DNA of 64,000 nucleotides. Source: Aerolutibacter ruishenii. Its GTDB lineage: Bacteria; Pseudomonadota; Gammaproteobacteria; Xanthomonadales; Xanthomonadaceae. Under the pieces are notes generated by a model that saw only the letters and a list, made by a program, of their open reading frames with translations, was not told the origin of the DNA and searched no databases. The position numbers and the translations under genes are program-made. Of the stretch, positions 1-9,072 are shown one piece after another. Position 1 is the first letter of the stretch, and each line of letters starts with the position of its first letter. The stretch lies in contig NZ_VLKP01000002.1 in assembly GCF_007830115.1 (NCBI RefSeq), positions 62,001 to 126,000 on the forward strand, read 5' to 3'.

Positions 1-1
1 G

Positions 2-1231
2 ACCTACGTCGCCGAGCATGCGCCCGACGGCAAGCGTGGCCTGTACACCAGCTTCATCCAGACCACCGCGACCATCGGTCTGCTGCTGTCGCTGATCGTG
101 ATCCTGGGCGTTCGCGAGTCGATCGGCGTCGAGGCCTTCGAGGCCTGGGGCTGGCGCATTCCGTTCCTGGTGTCGATCGTGCTGCTGGGCGTGTCGGTGT
201 GGATCCGCATGCAGCTGTCCGAGTCGCCGCTGTTCCAGCAGATGAAGAACGAGGGCAAGCTGTCGAAGGCGCCGCTGACCGAGAGCTTCTTCTCCAAGAA
301 CGGCCGCATCGTGCTGCTGGCCCTGCTCGGCGCCACCGCCGGCCAGGCCGTGGTCTGGTACGCCGGCCAGTTCTACGCGATGTACTTCCTCAGCCAGTCG
401 CTGAAGGTCGACAGCACCACCACGTGGCTGCTGATCGGCGGCGCGCTGCTCCTGGGCACGCCGTTCTTCGTGTTCTTCGGCTGGCTTTCGGACAAGATCG
501 GCCGCAAGAAGATCGTGATGGCCGGCTGCCTGATCGCCGCGCTGACCTACTTCCCGCTGTTCAAGGCGCTGACCCACTACGCCAACCCGGCCATCGAGGA
601 AGCCAGCATCAGCGCGCCGGCCAAGGTCATCGCCGACCCGGCCACCTGCTCGTTCCAGTTCGACCCGATCGGCAAGAAGGTGTTCAACAGCTCGTGCGAC
701 ATCGCCGCCTCGGCGTTGGCCAAGGCGGGCGTGCCGTACACGGTGGAAGCGGCCCCGGCCGGCACCGTGGCCAAGGTGATGGTCGGCTCGGTCGAGACCC
801 CCAGCTATGAAGGCAAGGGCCTGGACAAGGCGGCAGCCAAGGCCGCGGCGGACAAGTTCCTCGGCGAGCTGAAGCCGGTGCTGAAGGAGGCCGGTTATCC
901 GGAGAAGGCCGACCCGGCGCGCATCAACAAGCCGATGGTGCTGCTGATCCTGACCATCCTGGTGATCTACGTGACCATGGTGTACGGCCCGATCGCGGCG
1001 TGGCTGGTGGAACTGTTCCCGACCCGCATCCGCTACACCTCGATGTCGCTGCCGTACCACATCGGCAACGGCTGGTTCGGCGGCTTCCTGCCCACCATCG
1101 CCTTCGCCCTGGTTGCGGCCACCGGCAACATCTACTACGGCCTGTGGTACCCGATCGTGATCGCGCTGATGACCTTCGTGATCGGCTCGCTGTTCCTGCG
1201 CGAGACCAAGGACGTGGACATCCGCGACTGA
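2..1231 (+). CDS. MFS transporter, metabolite:H+ symporter (MHS) type, 5'-truncated by the window
   Basis: This is the C-terminal 409 codons of an inner-membrane symporter. The open frame runs in from the window edge with no start. Several hydrophobic helices are visible, and the loop GWLSDKIGRKK matches the conserved MFS loop motif GxLaDrxGRrk. Near the end, ELFPTRIRYTSMSLPYH and a terminal LRETKD are typical of the ProP/MHS branch. Between the helix ending LFKALTHYA and the helix beginning RINKPMVLL lies a hydrophilic loop of about 110 residues with two cysteines (CSFQF and SSCDI), far longer than the usual inter-helix loop. The substrate cannot be told; the family carries organic acids, proline or betaine. 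A good intrinsic terminator follows 26 bases after the stop. Confidence 0.9.
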   Translation, partial: TYVAEHAPDGKRGLYTSFIQTTATIGLLLSLIVILGVRESIGVEAFEAWGWRIPFLVSIVLLGVSVWIRMQLSESPLFQQMKNEGKLSKAPLTESFFSKNGRIVLLALLGATAGQAVVWYAGQFYAMYFLSQSLKVDSTTTWLLIGGALLLGTPFFVFFGWLSDKIGRKKIVMAGCLIAALTYFPLFKALTHYANPAIEEASISAPAKVIADPATCSFQFDPIGKKVFNSSCDIAASALAKAGVPYTVEAAPAGTVAKVMVGSVETPSYEGKGLDKAAAKAAADKFLGELKPVLKEAGYPEKADPARINKPMVLLILTILVIYVTMVYGPIAAWLVELFPTRIRYTSMSLPYHIGNGWFGGFLPTIAFALVAATGNIYYGLWYPIVIALMTFVIGSLFLRETKDVDIRD

Positions 1232-1257
1232 TCATCGCGCAATGTGCTGCAAGCACG

Positions 1258-1287
1258 ACGCCGGCCCTCGGGCCGGCGTTGTTCTTT
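1258..1287 (+). terminator. Intrinsic terminator of the MFS transporter gene
   Basis: A 10-bp perfect stem (ACGCCGGCCC paired with GGGCCGGCGT) with a two-base loop is followed by a T-rich stretch (TGTTCTTT). It lies between the transporter stop and the oppositely oriented EF-hand gene, so it separates convergent transcripts. Confidence 0.8.
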
Positions 1288-1334
1288 CCGGGTCCGTCCG
1301 CATTGCGCCGAACGCGCCTGCAGAACGGCGCTGC

Positions 1335-1745
1335 CTATTGCGGCGGTGCCGCCAACTCGCGCGCATCAAGTACGCCATCGCGGTTGCTGTCCTGCCGGCG
1401 GAAGGCCTCGGCCAGCCGCTGGCGGTGCTCGGCGAGGCTGACCTCGCGCCCGCGGCCGCCGGGCAGTTCATCCGCGGTAAGGCGGTCGTCCCGGTTGCGA
1501 TCCATCTGCGCGAACGCATAACCCATCCATGCCTGGTATTCGGCCAGCGACACGCGGCCATTGCCGTCGGTGTCCATGCGCGCCAGGTAATCGCGCGTGG
1601 CGGCGACCTGCGCCCCGGCGACGCTCGACCATGCCAACGCCAGCACTGCGGCCGGCAACAGCCGGGCGCGCGCTGCGACCGACGGGCGGCGGGTAGCACC
1701 AGGGCCGGGGCTTGTGTTTCGGAAAGCCTTCACCAGGGCCTTCAT
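1335..1745 (-). CDS. EF-hand domain protein, probably exported
   Basis: A 136-residue protein. The N-terminus carries basic residues, then a hydrophobic stretch (about residues 28-44) ending SVAGAQ, which looks like a signal peptide. Three calcium-binding EF-hand loops follow: DTDGNGRVSLAE at 58-69 (canonical), a second around 82-93 (DRNRDDRLTADE) and a third around 119-130 (DSNRDGVLDARE). It probably binds Ca2+ in the periplasm; no enzymatic domain is present. It converges on the MFS transporter and is divergent from mutM. The ATG at 1745 was chosen because the signal-like segment starts just after it; the open frame continues upstream only as antisense to mutM. Confidence 0.75.
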   Translation of the reverse strand: MKALVKAFRNTSPGPGATRRPSVAARARLLPAAVLALAWSSVAGAQVAATRDYLARMDTDGNGRVSLAEYQAWMGYAFAQMDRNRDDRLTADELPGGRGREVSLAEHRQRLAEAFRRQDSNRDGVLDARELAAPPQ

Positions 1746-1871
1746 GGGGTTGGGTGGGGCCCCGATCATGCCACCGTGCCGGCGGCGCCCGCATGAACGA
1801 CAGCCCATGACCGTGCGCCCGTGCCATGCGCCGATGGCACGACGGCCGCGGACAGCCGGTAAGCTGCCGCC

Positions 1872-2684
1872 ATGCCCGAACTGCCCGAAGTCGAGACCAC
1901 CCGCCGCGGCCTGGCCCCGCATCTCGAAGGCCGCCGCGTGACCGGAGTGGTGCTGCGCCGGCCCGACCTGCGCTGGCCCATCCCGTACGACATCGTCGAC
2001 ACCCTGCCGGGGCAGCGCATCGAGCAGGTGCGCCGACGCGCCAAGTACCTGCTGCTGGAAACCGCGGCCGGCAGCCCGCTGCTGCACCTCGGGATGTCCG
2101 GCAGCCTGCGCGTGCTGCCCGCCGACACGCCGTTGCGCGCCCACGACCATGTCGACATCGCCCTCGACTCCGGCCAGGTGTTGCGGTTCAACGACCCACG
2201 CCGTTTCGGCTGCCTGCTGTGGCAGCCGGCCGGGCAGACGCACGACCTGCTGCGCAACCTCGGCCCCGAACCCCTGTCGGACGATTTCGACGGCGACTAC
2301 CTGTTCGCCCGCAGCCGCAAGCGTGGGGCGCCGGTGAAGACGTTCCTGATGGACCAGAAGGTGGTGGTCGGGGTGGGCAACATCTACGCAGCCGAAGCGC
2401 TGTTCGCGGCCGGGATCTCGCCACTGCGCGAAGCGGGGCGGGTATCCCGCGAGCGCTACGTGGCGCTGGCCCAAGCGGTGAAGGCCATCCTGGGCCACGC
2501 CATCGACCGGGGCGGCACGACCCTGCGCGATTTCATCAGCCCCGATGGCGCCCCCGGCTATTTCGAGCAGGAGCTGTCCGCCTACGGCCGCGGCGGCGAG
2601 CCCTGCCCACGCTGCGGGCGGCCGCTGAAGCAGGCCAGCATCGGCCAGCGCGCCAGCGTGTGGTGCGCGCACTGCCAACGCTGA
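1872..2684 (+). CDS. mutM: Formamidopyrimidine-DNA glycosylase (Fpg/MutM)
   Basis: Base-excision repair glycosylase/AP-lyase that removes 8-oxoguanine and formamidopyrimidines. The protein is 270 residues, the usual length. It begins MPELPEVET, so Pro2 (Schiff-base nucleophile) and Glu3 are present. The helix-two-turn-helix region contains the conserved [12 protein letters not shown], and the C-terminal zinc finger has the two cysteine pairs CPRC and CAHC. A TAAGCT hexamer ends six bases before the ATG, which suggests a leaderless or nearly leaderless transcript. No co-oriented partner is close upstream; the sigma factor follows 178 bases downstream. Confidence 0.97.
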   Translation: MPELPEVETTRRGLAPHLEGRRVTGVVLRRPDLRWPIPYDIVDTLPGQRIEQVRRRAKYLLLETAAGSPLLHLGMSGSLRVLPADTPLRAHDHVDIALDSGQVLRFNDPRRFGCLLWQPAGQTHDLLRNLGPEPLSDDFDGDYLFARSRKRGAPVKTFLMDQKVVVGVGNIYAAEALFAAGISPLREAGRVSRERYVALAQAVKAILGHAIDRGGTTLRDFISPDGAPGYFEQELSAYGRGGEPCPRCGRPLKQASIGQRASVWCAHCQR

Positions 2685-2800
2685 GCCGCCAGGTCCACGC
2701 CCAACCCCACGCCATGCACCCGGCGCAGCGTGGCCACCACGCGCTTGCACACCGCAGGTTTAGCAAATTCAGTGCCAACGGAGTTTCATCCGATGTGCAC

Positions 2801-2828
2801 GCGACAGCGCGCGCCGAAGCGGTATAGT
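2801..2828 (+). promoter_or_regulatory. Candidate promoter of the ECF sigma/kinase pair
   Basis: GCGACA at 2801-2806 (four of six matches to the -35 consensus) and TATAGT at 2823-2828 (five of six to the -10) are separated by 16 bases. They lie 34 bases upstream of the sigma factor ATG, and this is the best -10 hexamer in the mutM-sigma gap. The call is by eye. Confidence 0.45.
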
Positions 2829-2862
2829 TCCCACGAAATGACCGCGGGTGGGGGAGGGTGGG

Positions 2863-3426
2863 ATGTCCGATACCGCCGAAATCACGATGTTGCTGGATGC
2901 AGCGCGCGATGGCGACCGCGGAGCGCTTGATCGCGTGCTCGCGACGCTCTACCAGGAACTCCACACCATGGCCCGGCGCCAGCTCGCCGGCCAGCATGGC
3001 CACACGCTCGACGCCACCGCCCTCGTGCACGAGGCCTACCTCAAGCTCATCGGCCGTCGCGAGGCGCAGTTCGATGACCGCGGCCACTTCTTCGCGTACG
3101 CCGCATCGGCCATGCGCAGCGTGGTCGTCGACTATGCCCGGCAACGGCTGGCGCAGAAACGCGGCGGTGACCTGCACCGCGTGACCGACCTGCCTGAGGA
3201 CATCTCCGGCGGCGTGCGGCTGGACGAGGAAACGCTGGGCCTCGACACCGCGCTCAACCGGCTGGCCGCGGTCGATCCGCGCCTGGTGCAGGTGGTGGAG
3301 CTGCGCTACTTCGGCGGCCTGTCCGAGCTGGAGATCGCCGCGCTGCTGCAGCGCTCCGAGCGCAGCATCCGCCGCGACTGGCAGAAGGCCCGGATGTTCC
3401 TGCTCGCGTCCCTGCGCGAGGCGTGA
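2863..3426 (+). CDS. ECF-type RNA polymerase sigma factor, ECF43-like
   Basis: A 187-residue sigma factor with only regions 2 and 4. Region 2 includes LVHEAYLKLI and FFAYAASAMRSVVVDYAR. Region 4 includes VVELRYFGGLSELEIAALL and a helix-turn-helix RSERSIRRDWQKAR. The sequence resembles the ECF group found beside Ser/Thr kinases rather than anti-sigma factors. The acidic DAED motif of region 2.2 reads D50-A-T52-A here, so two acidic residues are replaced and a threonine is introduced. The ATG at 2863 follows a strong purine-rich GGGGGAGGG; a GTG 15 bases upstream is in frame but would put the Shine-Dalgarno inside the gene. The kinase starts 12 bases after the stop, so the two are almost certainly one transcript. 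Confidence 0.92.
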   Translation: MSDTAEITMLLDAARDGDRGALDRVLATLYQELHTMARRQLAGQHGHTLDATALVHEAYLKLIGRREAQFDDRGHFFAYAASAMRSVVVDYARQRLAQKRGGDLHRVTDLPEDISGGVRLDEETLGLDTALNRLAAVDPRLVQVVELRYFGGLSELEIAALLQRSERSIRRDWQKARMFLLASLREA

Positions 3427-3438
3427 TGGAGCCACGCG

Positions 3439-6252
3439 ATGGACACCGAGCGCTGGCAACGCCTGTCGCCGCTGCTGGACGCATTGCTGGAGCTTGAGCC
3501 CGACGCCCGCGCACGGCGACTGGATGCGTTGCGCACGGAAGACGCCGGCCTGGCCGACGAACTGGGCTCGCTGATCGACCTGGACGAAAACCACGCGGAC
3601 TTCCTGGCCGAGCCGGCGCTCAACCTGCCCACCGGCCCCGCGCCGGGCGCGCTGATCGGGCCTTACCGGCTGGAACGCCTGCTGGGCGAGGGCGGCATGG
3701 GCCAGGTTTGGCTCGCGGCCCGCGCCGACGGTCTCTACCAGCGGCGCGTCGCGCTCAAACTCTTGCGCCCCGGGCTGGCGGACACCAACCTGCGCGTGCG
3801 CTTCACCCGCGAGCGCGAGATCCTTGCCCGGCTGACGCACCCCCACATCGCGCGCCTGCTCGACGCCGGCATCAGCCAGGACAACCTGCCCTACCTGGCG
3901 CTGGAGTACGTCGATGGCGTGCCCATCACCGACTGGTGCAGCGAGCAGCACACGCCGCTGGACCTTCGGTTGCAGATGTTCCACCAGATCTGCGACGCGG
4001 TCAGCCACGCCCACGCCAACCTCATCGTCCACCGCGACCTCAAGCCGTCCAACATCCTGGTCACGCCGGCTGGCGACGTGCGGCTGCTGGACTTCGGCAT
4101 CGCCAAGCTGCTCGACCACGACGCCCCGTTGGTCGAGCGCACGCGCACCGGCGTGCGCGCCTTCACCCTGCACTACGCGGCACCCGAACAGGTGCGCGGC
4201 GAGCCGGTCAGCACCATGACCGACGTGTATTCCCTGGGTGTGCTGTTGTACGAGCTGTTCACCGACAGCAAGCCGTACCGCCCCCCGCGCAAGAGTGACG
4301 CCGCCTGGGAGGAGGCGATCCTCAGCGCCGATCCACTGCGGCCATCGCAGGCGTTGCTGCGCGCCGCCGAACTGCATCCGGGCGATGCGCACGGCCTGCG
4401 TCGGCGGGCCAGGACGCTGGTCGGCGACCTGGACAACATCGTGCTCAAGGCCTTGGCCAAGCAGCCCGAACAGCGCTATGCCTCGGTCGAGGCGCTGGCG
4501 CTGGACCTGCGCCGGCACCAGCTCGGGCGGCCGGTGGCGGCCCGCCCGGACAGCGTCGGTTACCGGCTCCGCAAGTACCTGCACCGGCACCGCTGGGCAC
4601 TGGCGACCGGTTCGCTGGTGGCGGCCGTACTGGTCGCCGCGCTCGGGCTGGTGGCCTGGCAGGCCCGCGAGGCGGTGCGCGAGGCCAGTCGCGCCCAAGC
4701 CATCCAGGACTTCATGATCAGCGTCTTCGAGACCGCGAGTGCCGGCGAGTCCGGGCAACCGCTTGACGTGCGCGGGCTGCTGGACGCTTCGCTGCAGCGC
4801 GGCCAGCGCGAACTGGCGCGCCAACCACGGGCGCGTGCCGAACTGATCGGGCTGGTGGCGCGGTTGCGCATCGGCCTGGGTGATTACGACGAAGCCCGCG
4901 CCCTGCTCGAGCGGCAGGCGGCCATCCTGGAGGCCAGCGACGACATCCCGGACAGCCTGCGGCTGGAATCGGTCACCCAGCGTGGCCGGGTGCTGCGGCT
5001 GCAGGACAAGCCACGTGAATGCATCGACCTGATGCAACCCGCCCTGGCCAGCGCGCGGCGGCAACAGGCCCAGCTGCCGCCACAGGTCGCCGAGTTCTAT
5101 TCGCAGCTGGGCCGCTGCCGCCGCGAGAATGGCGAGCGACGCGGGGCGCGGCAATTGTTCGAGCGCGCCCTGGCCATCCGCCGTGACGGCAACGGCGATC
5201 GCATCGGCGAAGTGGCCAACCTGATGGACCTGGCCAACCTGCACGCCGATGCAGGTGAAATCGGCAGCGCGTTGCGCCAACTGGACGAAGCCCGCGAACA
5301 ACTTCGCGCGGAAGCCGGGTCGCGCCACCCGCTGCTGGTAGGCATCGGCCGCAGCCTGGGCAGCCTGCACCGCGCGCGTGGCGACTTCGAGGGCGCCAGA
5401 CGCGAAGTCGCCGGGGCACTGGCCGTCAGCCTCGCCACCAGCGGCAGCGACCATCCGGCCAGCATCGCCACCCAGCTGCAGCTGGCAGGATTGGAGATGG
5501 ACACGGGCCATTTCCGCGAGGCCCGCGAGGCGCTGGACACGGTGTACCGGCACCTGGAGGCCCGCCTGGGGTCGAACCACCCCGACACGATCCGCAGCCT
5601 GGTCGGGCGCGGGCGCGCGGAGCGTGAGCTGGGTGACATCGTGCGGGCCATGGACACGCTGCTGCAGGCCGCGGCGGCGGCCCGCAGGGTCGATGATCCG
5701 ACGCTGCGCAGCGAGGTCCTGATTGTGCAGGGTGCGGTCCTGCGCGACGCGGGCCGGGCAGCCGAAGCCCTGCCGCTATTGCAGGAAGTGGTGCGCCTGC
5801 GGCGGGAGCGCGAAGGCGACGGGCATTTCGCCACCGGAGCGGCGCTGCTTGAACTGGGCTTGGCGCAACAGTCGCTTGGCGACGCCCACGGGGCCAGCAC
5901 CAGCCTGCGCAATGCCGCCGCCATGACCCGGCGCGCGCTGGGCGCCGGTCATCCGGATGCCCGCAATGCCGCAGCCGCCTCGGCGCGGTTGCGCGCGCAG
6001 GCTGGCGACGCCGGCGCCCGGCATGAACTGGAAAACCTGGCCCGCCGGCAGGGTGCCCGGCCGGACGCGACCCTGGCCAGCGTGCGCGCGGGTGCCTATC
6101 TTGCCGAAGCAGGGTGTCCGCACAGTCCTGCCGCGGCCACCGCCGCCCTGGCCGCGCTGCAGGCGCCGCTGGCGAAGTGGCAACCCGAAGGTGGCGTGCT
6201 CACGCGCGAAGTGACGGCCATCGATGCGGCCTGCCGCCACGACCCGCCGTGA
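3439..6252 (+). CDS. Transmembrane Ser/Thr protein kinase (Hanks type) with C-terminal TPR domain
   Basis: A 937-residue kinase, probably the partner of the sigma factor just upstream. All key kinase elements are present: glycine loop GEGGMG (83-88), Lys107 in VALK, HRDLKPSN (198-205), DFG (218-220) and APE (248-250). Residues 1-75 form a short N-terminal domain of the type often fused to such kinases. One membrane span (about 386-408) separates the cytoplasmic kinase from some 530 residues of helical repeats of TPR type, for example YDEARALLERQAAI. These should lie in the periplasm and may sense a signal. No partner anti-sigma gene is present. It converges on tdk, with stops 7 bases apart. 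Confidence 0.93.
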   Translation: MDTERWQRLSPLLDALLELEPDARARRLDALRTEDAGLADELGSLIDLDENHADFLAEPALNLPTGPAPGALIGPYRLERLLGEGGMGQVWLAARADGLYQRRVALKLLRPGLADTNLRVRFTREREILARLTHPHIARLLDAGISQDNLPYLALEYVDGVPITDWCSEQHTPLDLRLQMFHQICDAVSHAHANLIVHRDLKPSNILVTPAGDVRLLDFGIAKLLDHDAPLVERTRTGVRAFTLHYAAPEQVRGEPVSTMTDVYSLGVLLYELFTDSKPYRPPRKSDAAWEEAILSADPLRPSQALLRAAELHPGDAHGLRRRARTLVGDLDNIVLKALAKQPEQRYASVEALALDLRRHQLGRPVAARPDSVGYRLRKYLHRHRWALATGSLVAAVLVAALGLVAWQAREAVREASRAQAIQDFMISVFETASAGESGQPLDVRGLLDASLQRGQRELARQPRARAELIGLVARLRIGLGDYDEARALLERQAAILEASDDIPDSLRLESVTQRGRVLRLQDKPRECIDLMQPALASARRQQAQLPPQVAEFYSQLGRCRRENGERRGARQLFERALAIRRDGNGDRIGEVANLMDLANLHADAGEIGSALRQLDEAREQLRAEAGSRHPLLVGIGRSLGSLHRARGDFEGARREVAGALAVSLATSGSDHPASIATQLQLAGLEMDTGHFREAREALDTVYRHLEARLGSNHPDTIRSLVGRGRAERELGDIVRAMDTLLQAAAAARRVDDPTLRSEVLIVQGAVLRDAGRAAEALPLLQEVVRLRREREGDGHFATGAALLELGLAQQSLGDAHGASTSLRNAAAMTRRALGAGHPDARNAAAASARLRAQAGDAGARHELENLARRQGARPDATLASVRAGAYLAEAGCPHSPAAATAALAALQAPLAKWQPEGGVLTREVTAIDAACRHDPP

Positions 6253-6259
6253 GCGCGGC

Positions 6260-6877
6260 TCACAACAGCGGCGGCTGCGACGGCTCGATCACGCCTTCGC
6301 CACGCATCACCTTCTTGAACTCGGCGCGCGACACCGACACGTAGCGCTCGTTGCCCCCGATTTCCACCTGCGGCCCGTCCTGCACCGCGCGTCCCCGTGC
6401 ATCCACGCGCACCGTCATCGTCGCCTTCTTGCCGCTGTGGCAGATGGTCTTGATCTCGCTGATCTCGTCGGCCCACGCCAGCAGGTACTGGCTGCCCTCG
6501 AACAGCTCGCCGCGGAAATCGGTGCGTAGGCCATAGCACAGCACCGGGATGCGCAGCGCGTCGACCACCTCACTCAGCTGCCACACCTGCGCCTTCGACA
6601 GGAACTGCGCCTCGTCCACCAGCACGCAGTGCAGCGGTCCCTGCGTGGCGATGTCGGCCTGTACGATGGCCAGCAGATCCGAACCGCGGTCAAAGGTGAT
6701 GCCCTCCGACTGCAAGCCGATGCGCGAAGCCACCGTGCCACTGCCGCCGCGGTGGTCCAGCCGCGGCGTGAGGATCAGCGCGCGCATGCCACGCTCTCGG
6801 TAGTTGTACGCCGACTGCAGCAGCGTGGTGGTCTTACCGGCGTTCATCGCCGAGTGGTAGAAATAGAGCTTGGCCAT
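6260..6877 (-). CDS. tdk: Thymidine kinase, type II
   Basis: Salvage enzyme that phosphorylates thymidine to dTMP; 205 residues, close to the E. coli enzyme. The P-loop region MNAGKTTTL (11-19), the catalytic VDEAQF (Glu89) and the lasso/substrate segment GGNERYVSV are conserved. The family's structural zinc site is mostly gone: the CHCG of the enteric enzyme reads CHSG (146-149), and the C-terminal CRKH reads SRAE (183-186). One of four expected ligands remains. The ATG at 6877 is preceded by TACACT (6884-6889, reverse strand) only six bases away, suggesting a leaderless message. Longer in-frame starts would run into the rep promoter region. Confidence 0.95.
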   Translation of the reverse strand: MAKLYFYHSAMNAGKTTTLLQSAYNYRERGMRALILTPRLDHRGGSGTVASRIGLQSEGITFDRGSDLLAIVQADIATQGPLHCVLVDEAQFLSKAQVWQLSEVVDALRIPVLCYGLRTDFRGELFEGSQYLLAWADEISEIKTICHSGKKATMTVRVDARGRAVQDGPQVEIGGNERYVSVSRAEFKKVMRGEGVIEPSQPPLL

Positions 6878-7020
6878 GGCGCCAGTGTAGCGGGGCGGAC
6901 TAGCGTTCACGGACCAACACCGCGCAAGCGCCCACGCGCTGCCGGGCCGTCGCTGCGGCATCCCGGCGGACGCGGGTAAACTGACGGGCCAATGCCGGCA
7001 CGCCGGCCTTCGAAGCACCC

Positions 7021-9000
7021 ATGCACGGCCTCAATCCCCCCCAACACGCCGCCGTCCTGCACACCGACGGCCCCCTGCTGGTGCTTGCCGGCGCGGGCAG
7101 CGGCAAGACCCGCGTCATCGTCGAGAAGATCGCGCACCTGATCGCATCCGGGCGGATGCCGGCCAAGCGCATCGCCGCCATCACCTTCACCAACAAGTCG
7201 GCGAAGGAAATGCGTGAGCGCGTGGCCAAGCGGATCAGGGGCGATGCTGCCGATGGCCTGACCATCTGCACCTTCCACGCACTGGGCCTGCGCTTCCTGC
7301 ATATCGAGCACGCGCACGCCGGCCTGCGCCGCGGCTTCAGCGTGTTCGACAGCGACGACAGCACCGCGCAGATCAAGGACCTGCTGCCGCCTGGCAGCAA
7401 GCCCGACGTGGTCGATGACGCGCGCAACCTGATCTCGCGCGCCAAGAACGCCGGCCTGTCGCCGGACGAGGCGCTGGCCGCCGCGCGCAGCACCCGCGAG
7501 ACCGAGGCCGCGCTGCTGTATGCGCGCTACCAGGCGCGGCTGGCCACCTTCAACGCGGTGGATTTCGACGACCTGATCCGCCTGCCGGTGCAGCTGCTGG
7601 AAGCGCATGAAGACCTGCGCCTGGCGTGGCGCGAGCGCATCGGCTACCTGCTGGTGGACGAATGCCAGGACACCAACGACGCCCAGTACCGCCTGCTCAA
7701 GGCCATCGCCGGACCCAAAGGCCTGTTCACCTGCGTGGGCGACGACGACCAGTCCATCTACGCCTGGCGCGGCGCCAATCCCGACAACCTGCTCTCGCTC
7801 GGCGTGGATTACCCCGCGCTGCAGATCATCAAGCTGGAGCAGAACTACCGCTGCTCCAACCGCGTACTGCGCACCGCCAACGCGCTGATCGCCAACAACC
7901 CGCACGAGCACCCCAAGACGCTGTGGTCCGACCAGGCCGACGGCGAGCGCATCCGCGTGTGGGAGTGCCGCGACAGCGCGCACGAGGCCGAGAAGGTCGC
8001 CGCCGAGATCGCCTTCGTCGCCAGTGCCAAGCAGGTGCCGTGGAGCGACTTCTGCATCCTGTTCCGCGGCAACCACCAGAGCCGCGCGCTGGAGAAGGCG
8101 CTGCAACTGCTGCGCGTGCCCTACCACCTGACCGGCGGCACTGCGTTCCTGGAGCGCGGCGAGGTCAAGGACGCGCTCGCGTGGCTGCGGCTGATCGCCA
8201 ACCCCGACGACGACGCCGCGTTCCTGCGCGCGGTCACCTCGCCCAAGCGCGAGGTCGGCGCCACCACCCTGGCCAAGCTGGCGGAGATGGCGCAGCACGG
8301 CGGCATGCCGATGGCGCGCGCGGCCGAGCAGATCGGCGTGCTCAAGCAACTGGCGCCACGCGCGGCCAACGCCGTCGATGGCTTCAGCACCATCATCAAG
8401 ACCCTGCGCCGCGATGCGCAGCGCCTCACGCCCGCTGAACTGGTGCGCGAACTGGCGCAGCGCAGCGGCCTGCTCAATGCCATGCGTGCGGAGAGCAAGG
8501 ACGAAACCGGCTTCCAGCGGCGCAAGGCCAACCTGGAGGAGCTGGCCGACTGGTTCGACGGCGGCAAGGGCGCCGGTCCGGGCGAACTGGCCGCGCAGCT
8601 GGCGCTGCTGTCGCACGCCGACAAGGGCGACGCCGGCAACCAGGTACGGTTGATGTCGATGCACGGCTCCAAGGGCCTGGAGTTCCGCTACGTGTTCATC
8701 GTCGGCGTCGAGGACGGCAACCTGCCGCACGACGCCAGCCTGGACGAGGGACGCATCGACGAGGAGCGGCGCCTGCTGTACGTGGGCATCACCCGTGCCA
8801 AGGAACGGCTGTGGCTGTCGCATTCGAAGGAGACGCAGCGCTGGGGCGAGAAGATCCGTCTCAAGCCCAGTCGCTTCCTCGACGAATTGCCCACGGCGGA
8901 ATTGCAGCGCGACGGCGCCGACCCCGCGCTGGACGCCGAGCACAAGAAGGAGCGCGCCAAGGCCGGCTTCGACGCGATCCGCGCGTTGCTGGAAAGCTGA
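7021..9000 (+). CDS. rep: ATP-dependent DNA helicase Rep (UvrD/Rep superfamily 1)
   Basis: A 3'-5' DNA helicase that helps replication forks past obstacles. The protein is 659 residues, typical of Rep. Visible helicase motifs are: Walker A AGAGSGKT (23-30), the motif Ia segment [11 protein letters not shown], motif [12 protein letters not shown], motif [17 protein letters not shown], motif [10 protein letters not shown], motif [12 protein letters not shown] and motif [14 protein letters not shown]. The N-terminal [12 protein letters not shown] matches Rep rather than PcrA or UvrD. It is divergent from tdk across a 143-base gap containing TAAACT, a possible -10, about 45 bases before the start. 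It ends at a TGA 72 bases ahead of the phosphatase gene. Confidence 0.95.
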   Translation: MHGLNPPQHAAVLHTDGPLLVLAGAGSGKTRVIVEKIAHLIASGRMPAKRIAAITFTNKSAKEMRERVAKRIRGDAADGLTICTFHALGLRFLHIEHAHAGLRRGFSVFDSDDSTAQIKDLLPPGSKPDVVDDARNLISRAKNAGLSPDEALAAARSTRETEAALLYARYQARLATFNAVDFDDLIRLPVQLLEAHEDLRLAWRERIGYLLVDECQDTNDAQYRLLKAIAGPKGLFTCVGDDDQSIYAWRGANPDNLLSLGVDYPALQIIKLEQNYRCSNRVLRTANALIANNPHEHPKTLWSDQADGERIRVWECRDSAHEAEKVAAEIAFVASAKQVPWSDFCILFRGNHQSRALEKALQLLRVPYHLTGGTAFLERGEVKDALAWLRLIANPDDDAAFLRAVTSPKREVGATTLAKLAEMAQHGGMPMARAAEQIGVLKQLAPRAANAVDGFSTIIKTLRRDAQRLTPAELVRELAQRSGLLNAMRAESKDETGFQRRKANLEELADWFDGGKGAGPGELAAQLALLSHADKGDAGNQVRLMSMHGSKGLEFRYVFIVGVEDGNLPHDASLDEGRIDEERRLLYVGITRAKERLWLSHSKETQRWGEKIRLKPSRFLDELPTAELQRDGADPALDAEHKKERAKAGFDAIRALLES

Positions 9001-9072
9001 GCGCACCGGCAGACGAAGGATTGTCATTGGTGTGGGCTACACTCGCCCGTCCCTGTATCGCCCCGGATTGCC

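Noticed and set aside
2536-5580. Open frame of about 1,000 codons on the reverse strand
   Set aside because: It lies antisense to mutM, the sigma factor and the kinase. Its translation is Gln/Ala/Arg/Val-rich without domains, as expected opposite high-GC genes with biased third positions.
6907-9027. Open frame of about 700 codons opposite rep
   Set aside because: Rep shows all helicase motifs on the forward strand; the antisense translation is Ala/Gln/Val/Gly-rich with no recognisable domain.
9021-9043. TTGTCA and TACACT as a promoter of the acid phosphatase gene
   Set aside because: The two hexamers are only 11 bases apart, too close for a sigma-70 promoter; TACACT alone may still be a -10.
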